Shown: positions 59,852 to 64,000 of the stretch, piece after piece
Layout of the letters: each line of letters opens with the position of its first letter
Numbering within the stretch: the stretch's first letter is position 1
Source of the DNA: GCA-002050365 sp038235165
GTDB lineage: Bacteria > Acidobacteriota > Blastocatellia > Pyrinomonadales > Pyrinomonadaceae
Direction: 5' to 3'
Assembly: GCA_038235165.1 (NCBI GenBank)
Contig: JBBSUG010000004.1
Location: 62,001 to 126,000, forward strand
DNA: 64,000 nt
Position numbers and translations under genes: made by a program
The notes under the pieces: generated by a model
What the model was told of the DNA's origin: nothing
Seen by the model: the letters and a program-made list of their open reading frames with translations, nothing else
Databases searched by the model: none

Positions 59852-60834
59852 GCGAAGAAAACAAAGAGTTAAAAAACGGTGAAAACGAAGTTTTACTCGA
59901 AAAAGTTCGGGAGATCGAAACGGCAAAAAGAGAAGCCGAACAGACTGCCGTACAAACCGACGATAAAAACGACACATCAAAAATCCTGAATGAAAAGCGC
60001 GTTTTATCCGCGCCGATGTCTGTCGAAGAAGCGAAAAAGCAAATGGGCAGTCGTTCGCGCCGCACATTTTTGATCGGCGGTTTGACCGGATTAGCCGGAA
60101 TTCTCGGCTGGCGTTGGATGCCGGACGAGACGAAAAATGCTTTGTTGGAACGCACGTTTCGCTTTAACGAACGCGTCAGCCAGACATTTTTCGGCAAAAA
60201 TGATCTTGCTCCCGAATTTTCGCGTGAACTCGCCGGGGATCGCGTCAACGGAATGATCGGTTTGGACAGCGAACTCGATCTCGAAAATTGGGATTTGCAG
60301 GTTGTCGGGGCGGCAAACGCTCAATCTTATCAGCAATTTTTCCCTGACATCACTTTTGGCGGCGAAGACAACGCGCCGCGCAGTATGGACACGCCGCCCG
60401 CGCCGAACGTGCCGGTCGCCGGACTACTGCTTTCTCTGGAAGATATAAAATCGCTGCCGCGCGTCGAAATGACGACCGAACTGAAATGTATCGAAGGCTG
60501 GAGCGTAATTATGAATTGGACGGGCGCGAGGTTTTCCGATTTCGCCGCGAAATTTGCGCCGCCTGAAAATACTCAATACGTTTCGCTGGTCACGCCCGAC
60601 CGTTCGTATTACGTCGGTTGGGATATGCCGAGCATTATGCACCCGCAAACGCTGCTCGCTTACGAAATGAACGGTCAGCCGCTGACACCCGAACACGGCG
60701 CGCCTTTGCGGTTGGTGACGGCGACAAAATACGGCATCAAGCAATTAAAACGCATCGGACGCATCGAATATACCAACGAACGTCCCGCTGATTATTGGGC
60801 GGAAAACGGCTATGATTGGTATTCGGGACACTAA
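59848..60834 (+). CDS. Tat-exported molybdopterin oxidoreductase, sulfite-oxidase (MsrP/YedY-like) fold
   Basis: 328 residues. A long N-terminal tail (about 60 residues, Glu/Lys-rich) precedes a twin-arginine signal with R71-R72 (SRRTFLIGG) and a hydrophobic stretch. The catalytic domain has C214 in ELKCIEGW, the position of the Mo-ligand Cys in sulfite-oxidase-fold enzymes, then MNWTGARF, VTPDRSYYVGWD and LLAYEMNGQPLTPEHGAPLR (in part), all typical. It may reduce protein methionine sulfoxide or another S/N-oxide. Coupled to the cytochrome b gene. Confidence 0.9.
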   Translation: MSEENKELKNGENEVLLEKVREIETAKREAEQTAVQTDDKNDTSKILNEKRVLSAPMSVEEAKKQMGSRSRRTFLIGGLTGLAGILGWRWMPDETKNALLERTFRFNERVSQTFFGKNDLAPEFSRELAGDRVNGMIGLDSELDLENWDLQVVGAANAQSYQQFFPDITFGGEDNAPRSMDTPPAPNVPVAGLLLSLEDIKSLPRVEMTTELKCIEGWSVIMNWTGARFSDFAAKFAPPENTQYVSLVTPDRSYYVGWDMPSIMHPQTLLAYEMNGQPLTPEHGAPLRLVTATKYGIKQLKRIGRIEYTNERPADYWAENGYDWYSGH

Positions 60835-60837
60835 AAC

Positions 60838-60912
60838 GCAGAAACCCGCGCGTTAGCAAGGGTGCAGAAATCCAGTATCTTTCTGCACCCTTGCTAACGC
60901 GCGGGTTTCTGC
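60838..60912. repeat. Perfect 33-bp inverted repeat between convergent genes
   Basis: Arms 60838-60870 and 60880-60912 are perfectly complementary, with a 9-nt loop (TCCAGTATC). The palindrome fills the whole gap between the two stop codons. It lacks the usual U-run, so it may be a dispersed palindromic element that also ends transcription from both sides. Confidence 0.92.
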
Positions 60913-60913
60913 C

Positions 60914-62350
60914 TTACCAAACGTCGTTATTAATTAAATCTTCAAAATCATCGCGTTTTCTGATTAATTCGACTTCGCCGTTTTCCCGAATTAAAACTAC
61001 GGCGGGCAAAAATCTGCCGTTGTATTGAAACATCTGCGCGATGGAATATGCGCCGCAATTGAGCAGTGCCAAAACTTCATCCGGCTGCATGTTTTCGGGC
61101 AGCAGACGATATTCGGGCAGACGATTTTCGCCTTCGATGTCGAAATAAACATCGCCGCCGTCGCACAGCGGTCCGGCAATTTTATACGGAAAATTGTGCG
61201 CCGCCGAAGCGCGTTCGGCAGAAATCAAGTGATAGTACCACTTGTAAGTTTCCATCGAAAGTAAAATATTAAAACCCGCATCGGTCAATAACCAATAATC
61301 ATTTTGGTCTTTAGTCTTTGTATTCGGAATTCCTAATCTGGAATCTGAAACAGGTCTGTTTTTGAGACTTCTCACGGTTGTCAAACAAATTCCCGCGTCG
61401 GAAATGACGCTTCTGCCGGGTTCTAAAAGCAATGTGATATCTTCAAGAAGATGCGCGGCGTTTGAATTTTCAGCCGATTCTTTGACTGTTTTCCACGCAT
61501 TTTCAATCGCTTCCGCCGGTTCAAAATCGGCGGCGAACATTTCGCGTTCTGCTTCGGCAAAATCATCTTCCTGCGATTTGTCACGCAGATAATTAACCGG
61601 AAAACCGCCGCCGATATTGATGTGCGAAAGTTTTATCCCGGTTTCGCTATAAATCTGCACTAAATTTTCAAACAGGGTTTTGAACGCTTCAGCATACGGC
61701 GCAGATTCGGGATTTTGCGAACCGATGTGCAGATGAACTCCGCACAGATTCAAAAAATCCGAATCCTTATATTGATGAAAAGCCTGCAACGCTTCGTCCG
61801 GCATCATTCCGAATTTCGATGTCAAAAGCGCGGTTTGCAAACCCGAATGCGTGTTAGTTTCGATTTCGGGAACTAATCGCAAAGACACGTTCGCGCGTTT
61901 ATTTAATTTTCGCGCAGTTTCTTCAATCAAAGATAATTCATACGGCGAATCAACTTGAATCGCATAAATTTCGGCGTTTATCGCATTTTCAATTTCCCAA
62001 ATTTCCTTGCTCGTGCCGTTGAAAATTATCTGTTCGCTCGTAAAACTGATTTTCAAAGCCTTCCAAAGTTCGCCGCCGGAATTAACTTCTAAATCGCAGT
62101 TTGCATTTTTGACGGTTCGCAAAATCGCCATATTTGAATTGGCTTTGGCGGCGTAACAAACTTTTAATTTGCAGTCAATAAATTTTTCGGCGCGCTGCAA
62201 TCGCTCGATATTTTGTTTGATACGCGATTCCGAAAAAACGAAAAGCGGCGTTCCGAACTTGTTTGCCAGTTCAATTGCCGAAACGCCGTCAATATGCAGT
62301 TGATCATTTTTTTCTTCGAGAAAACTTTCGATTGTCCACGCAGGTTTCAT
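60914..62350 (-). CDS. PLP-dependent decarboxylase of the LysA/ODC (fold III) family
   Basis: About 478 residues from ATG 62350 (a longer frame to 62374 is less likely). PLP Lys in Y-A-A-K-A-N-S-N, H-L-H-I-G-S-Q, G-G-G-F-P-V, E-P-G-R-S-V-I-S-D-A-G and catalytic Cys region G-P-L-C-D-G-G-D match diaminopimelate decarboxylase and its relatives. Diaminopimelate is the most probable substrate (lysine synthesis), but related enzymes act on other amino acids. A SDSRLGIPNTKTKDQN stretch near residue 335 looks like an insertion (see findings). Confidence 0.85.
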   Translation of the reverse strand: MKPAWTIESFLEEKNDQLHIDGVSAIELANKFGTPLFVFSESRIKQNIERLQRAEKFIDCKLKVCYAAKANSNMAILRTVKNANCDLEVNSGGELWKALKISFTSEQIIFNGTSKEIWEIENAINAEIYAIQVDSPYELSLIEETARKLNKRANVSLRLVPEIETNTHSGLQTALLTSKFGMMPDEALQAFHQYKDSDFLNLCGVHLHIGSQNPESAPYAEAFKTLFENLVQIYSETGIKLSHINIGGGFPVNYLRDKSQEDDFAEAEREMFAADFEPAEAIENAWKTVKESAENSNAAHLLEDITLLLEPGRSVISDAGICLTTVRSLKNRPVSDSRLGIPNTKTKDQNDYWLLTDAGFNILLSMETYKWYYHLISAERASAAHNFPYKIAGPLCDGGDVYFDIEGENRLPEYRLLPENMQPDEVLALLNCGAYSIAQMFQYNGRFLPAVVLIRENGEVELIRKRDDFEDLINNDVW

Positions 62351-62755
62351 AAAATTATTAAACCGCACGAACAAAATCTTGGCAAAGACACAACCGACGG
62401 AAAATGAAAAAGGGGAATTTCATCTTTCATCGGTCGTCTTTTTCAAAACGCCTCCTTCCTACCAGAGATGCATTTTGAAAACTTTTATAACTCGTTTGCG
62501 GAAAATTTATTTTCGTCCGAATCGTCGAGAACAATTAATATCTGACTTGCGTTCGCAAAAGAAAATCGCTTGTTTCTGACCGAAATGACGACGCTTTAAC
62601 TCACTATAATTTGCGTACATTTTCGCATTTGAAAATCAGATCAGAGATTTATTCGACCGATTTGATTTTTCAAAATCTACCGATTTATAAAAACTATTTG
62701 AGAAAAGAACCGTTTTGTTCGGAAAGCGAGTCTTCCATTTGCTATTCGATAAAAT
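62351..62755. other. 405-nt gap without a recognised gene
   Basis: Upstream region of the LysA-like gene and downstream region of the FG-GAP gene. Short open frames here have no ribosome site or family likeness. No repeat or RNA motif was recognised. The LysA-family promoter should lie in the left part. Confidence 0.5.
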
Positions 62756-64000
62756 TTATCGAACATACGCCGAAGCAATCGGCAAATCACTGCCCGCGCC
62801 GAACACATTGTAAGTAACCGCCGCGTTTGAACTGCTTAATGTATAATAAACGCCGTTTCTCCACACCGCAAAGTCCGTTTTTCCGTCGCCATCGTAATCG
62901 CCGGGTGTCAAAATATCGCTGCTTGCTCCCCAATTTTGGTAGCGAACCTGGTTATTGGAAGAATGCAGAACGATCCATAAACCGTCGCGGAAAACGGCGA
63001 TGTCGGTTTTTCCGTCGCCGTCGAAATCGCCGGACACGCGCTTGTCGCTCGGCAAGCCGAATTGCACGAAAGAAGTCTGTCCGTTTGACGAATTGCGGAT
63101 GTACCAAACGCCGTTTGACGGTCGAAAAACTGCTGCATCGAGTTTGCCGTCGCCGTCAAAATCGCCGCGCACTGCTTTGTCGCCGCTTGTTCCCCAGAGA
63201 ATTGCGGTGATGTTGCCGTTCGGATTATTTGCGCTGCCGCGATAGTAAAAATAGCTTTGTGCGCCTTCACGGTAAACTGCCGGGTCGGCTTTGCCGTCGC
63301 CGTCAAAATCACCGACTGTGACGACATCGCCGGTTTGTCCGAACTGATCGGTGCGAACAGTATTGCTTGACGAATTAAGAATATAGAAATAAGCGAATGC
63401 GCCTTCACGCCAAACAGCGATGTCGGTTTTCCCGTCGCCGTCATAATCGGCGGGCGCGAGTTTGTCCGTTGAAAGTCCGAACTGCACACCGTAAAAATTA
63501 TTTGTTGATGACGGATTGATAAACCAATTGCCGTTGCGAAAAACCGACGCATCGGCGCGTCCGTCGCCGTCAAAATCTGTGATGTTATTTCTGCCGGTTG
63601 CCGAAACTTTCAGACGAGCGAGTGTGGGCTGGCTGAAATTATTGACGTATTGAAAAATTCCGGCAATCAGCGCGTTACCGTCCGATTGTAGCGCAATTGC
63701 CTGAACAATTCCTGTATTGCCGCCTTGATTACTGCCGTTGCCTGAGACGGTTGCGCCGCCGTTTGTTCCGTAAGTAGTGTCGAGCGAACCGTCGGCGTTC
63801 AAACGCGCAAATCCGGTGCGCGGTGTGCCGCTGATTGTTGTTAAATTTATAAAATTAAATTTGCCGCCGACTAAAATTTTGCCGTTGTTCATCACGGCGG
63901 CGACGAGAGGATTGACGCGCGTGTTGATGTTGACGGAGAATGTCGGCGCATTGAAACTCGAATCGGGCGAACCGTCCGCGTTCAAACGGGCGAGTCCGCT
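62756..64000 (-). CDS. Secreted delta-60 / FG-GAP repeat protein (partial)
   Basis: The frame is open to the window edge, so the N-terminus is missing. The right part has delta-60-type units (GLARLNADGSPDSSF, NNGKILVGGKF, FARLNADGSLDTTYG). The C-terminal about 275 residues hold seven or so FG-GAP units with Ca2+-binding D-x-D-G-D-G loops (DFDGDGRADASVF, DYDGDGKTDIAV). This repeat region is like the end of the giant protein at 40300-44961. Likely secreted or surface bound. Confidence 0.88.
   Translation of the reverse strand, partial: SGLARLNADGSPDSSFNAPTFSVNINTRVNPLVAAVMNNGKILVGGKFNFINLTTISGTPRTGFARLNADGSLDTTYGTNGGATVSGNGSNQGGNTGIVQAIALQSDGNALIAGIFQYVNNFSQPTLARLKVSATGRNNITDFDGDGRADASVFRNGNWFINPSSTNNFYGVQFGLSTDKLAPADYDGDGKTDIAVWREGAFAYFYILNSSSNTVRTDQFGQTGDVVTVGDFDGDGKADPAVYREGAQSYFYYRGSANNPNGNITAILWGTSGDKAVRGDFDGDGKLDAAVFRPSNGVWYIRNSSNGQTSFVQFGLPSDKRVSGDFDGDGKTDIAVFRDGLWIVLHSSNNQVRYQNWGASSDILTPGDYDGDGKTDFAVWRNGVYYTLSSSNAAVTYNVFGAGSDLPIASAYVR

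Noticed and set aside
62379..62817. Two short plus-strand frames in the gap upstream of the LysA-like gene
   Set aside because: No ribosome sites or recognisable domains; the second overlaps the FG-GAP gene.
62780..63580. Recurrent CCGTCGCCGTC blocks resembling DNA repeats
   Set aside because: They encode the D-x-D-G-D-G loops of FG-GAP units on the minus strand.

Overview
The window looks like a chromosomal segment of an Acidobacteriota bacterium, most likely class Blastocatellia (Pyrinomonadaceae-like). This is inferred from gene content, since the window holds no rRNA or other phylogenetic marker that could be searched. The indicators are Ser/Thr kinases fused to TolB-like propellers, winged-helix/TPR regulators, FG-GAP/VCBS and HAF-repeat secreted proteins, a sortilin-like BNR protein, YARHG proteins, and proteins opening with the short Cys motif CPxCxxxYxD..FCxxD. 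Base composition is moderate, with many A/T-rich third positions. Coding is dense on both strands and there are many strong hairpins between genes.

Layout. 1-3.6 kb: a partial polytopic membrane protein; acyl-CoA dehydrogenase; a VapBC-type toxin-antitoxin pair followed by a second, synonymously diverged copy of the dehydrogenase 3' end; a class D beta-lactamase. 3.7-7.1 kb: a large secreted BNR/sortilin-like protein. 7.2-8.6 kb: a tightly overlapping nucleotidyltransferase / unknown / GNAT trio. 8.7-12.8 kb: radical SAM protein, TPR protein, and a fused E1 alpha-beta 2-oxoacid dehydrogenase with a histone-H1-like tail. 12.9-14.1 kb: a lipase-like alpha/beta hydrolase and a membrane protein. 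14.2-20.6 kb: HPII-type catalase, TauE-like permease, MoxR ATPase, M13 peptidase. 20.8-24.8 kb: ileS, a small retropepsin-like protease, lspA. 24.8-28.0 kb: a kinase-propeller gene and a Cys-rich 94-residue peptide. 28.3-33.8 kb: M28 peptidase, YARHG protein, DUF3828-like protein, OsmC, a glycine-zipper surface protein. 34.1-40.1 kb: YkgJ-type Cys-cluster protein, an mlaEFD lipid-transport operon, and an ECF sigma / anti-sigma / Spy-like operon. 40.3-47.3 kb: a giant HAF/FG-GAP secreted protein, a divergent winged-helix/TPR regulator, tRNA-Lys(CUU). 47.6-52.2 kb: a four-gene zinc-ribbon / kinase / FHA signalling cluster. 52.3-57.6 kb: M42 peptidase, FAD oxidase, HAD hydrolase, helical-repeat protein. 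57.7-59.0 kb: a frameshifted BPSL0067-like amidase and a lipoprotein. 59.1-60.8 kb: cytochrome b plus Tat-exported molybdopterin oxidoreductase. 60.9-64 kb: a PLP-dependent decarboxylase of the LysA fold and a partial delta-60/FG-GAP protein.

The window joins housekeeping (ileS-lspA, E1, mla) with a strong envelope and secretion theme and with signalling modules whose zinc-ribbon and kinase parts recur. The points most worth following are the duplicated acd tail around VapBC, the kinase-linked Cys-rich peptide, the zinc-ribbon/FHA kinase cluster, the two possible effector-immunity pairs, and the large inverted-repeat elements between genes.
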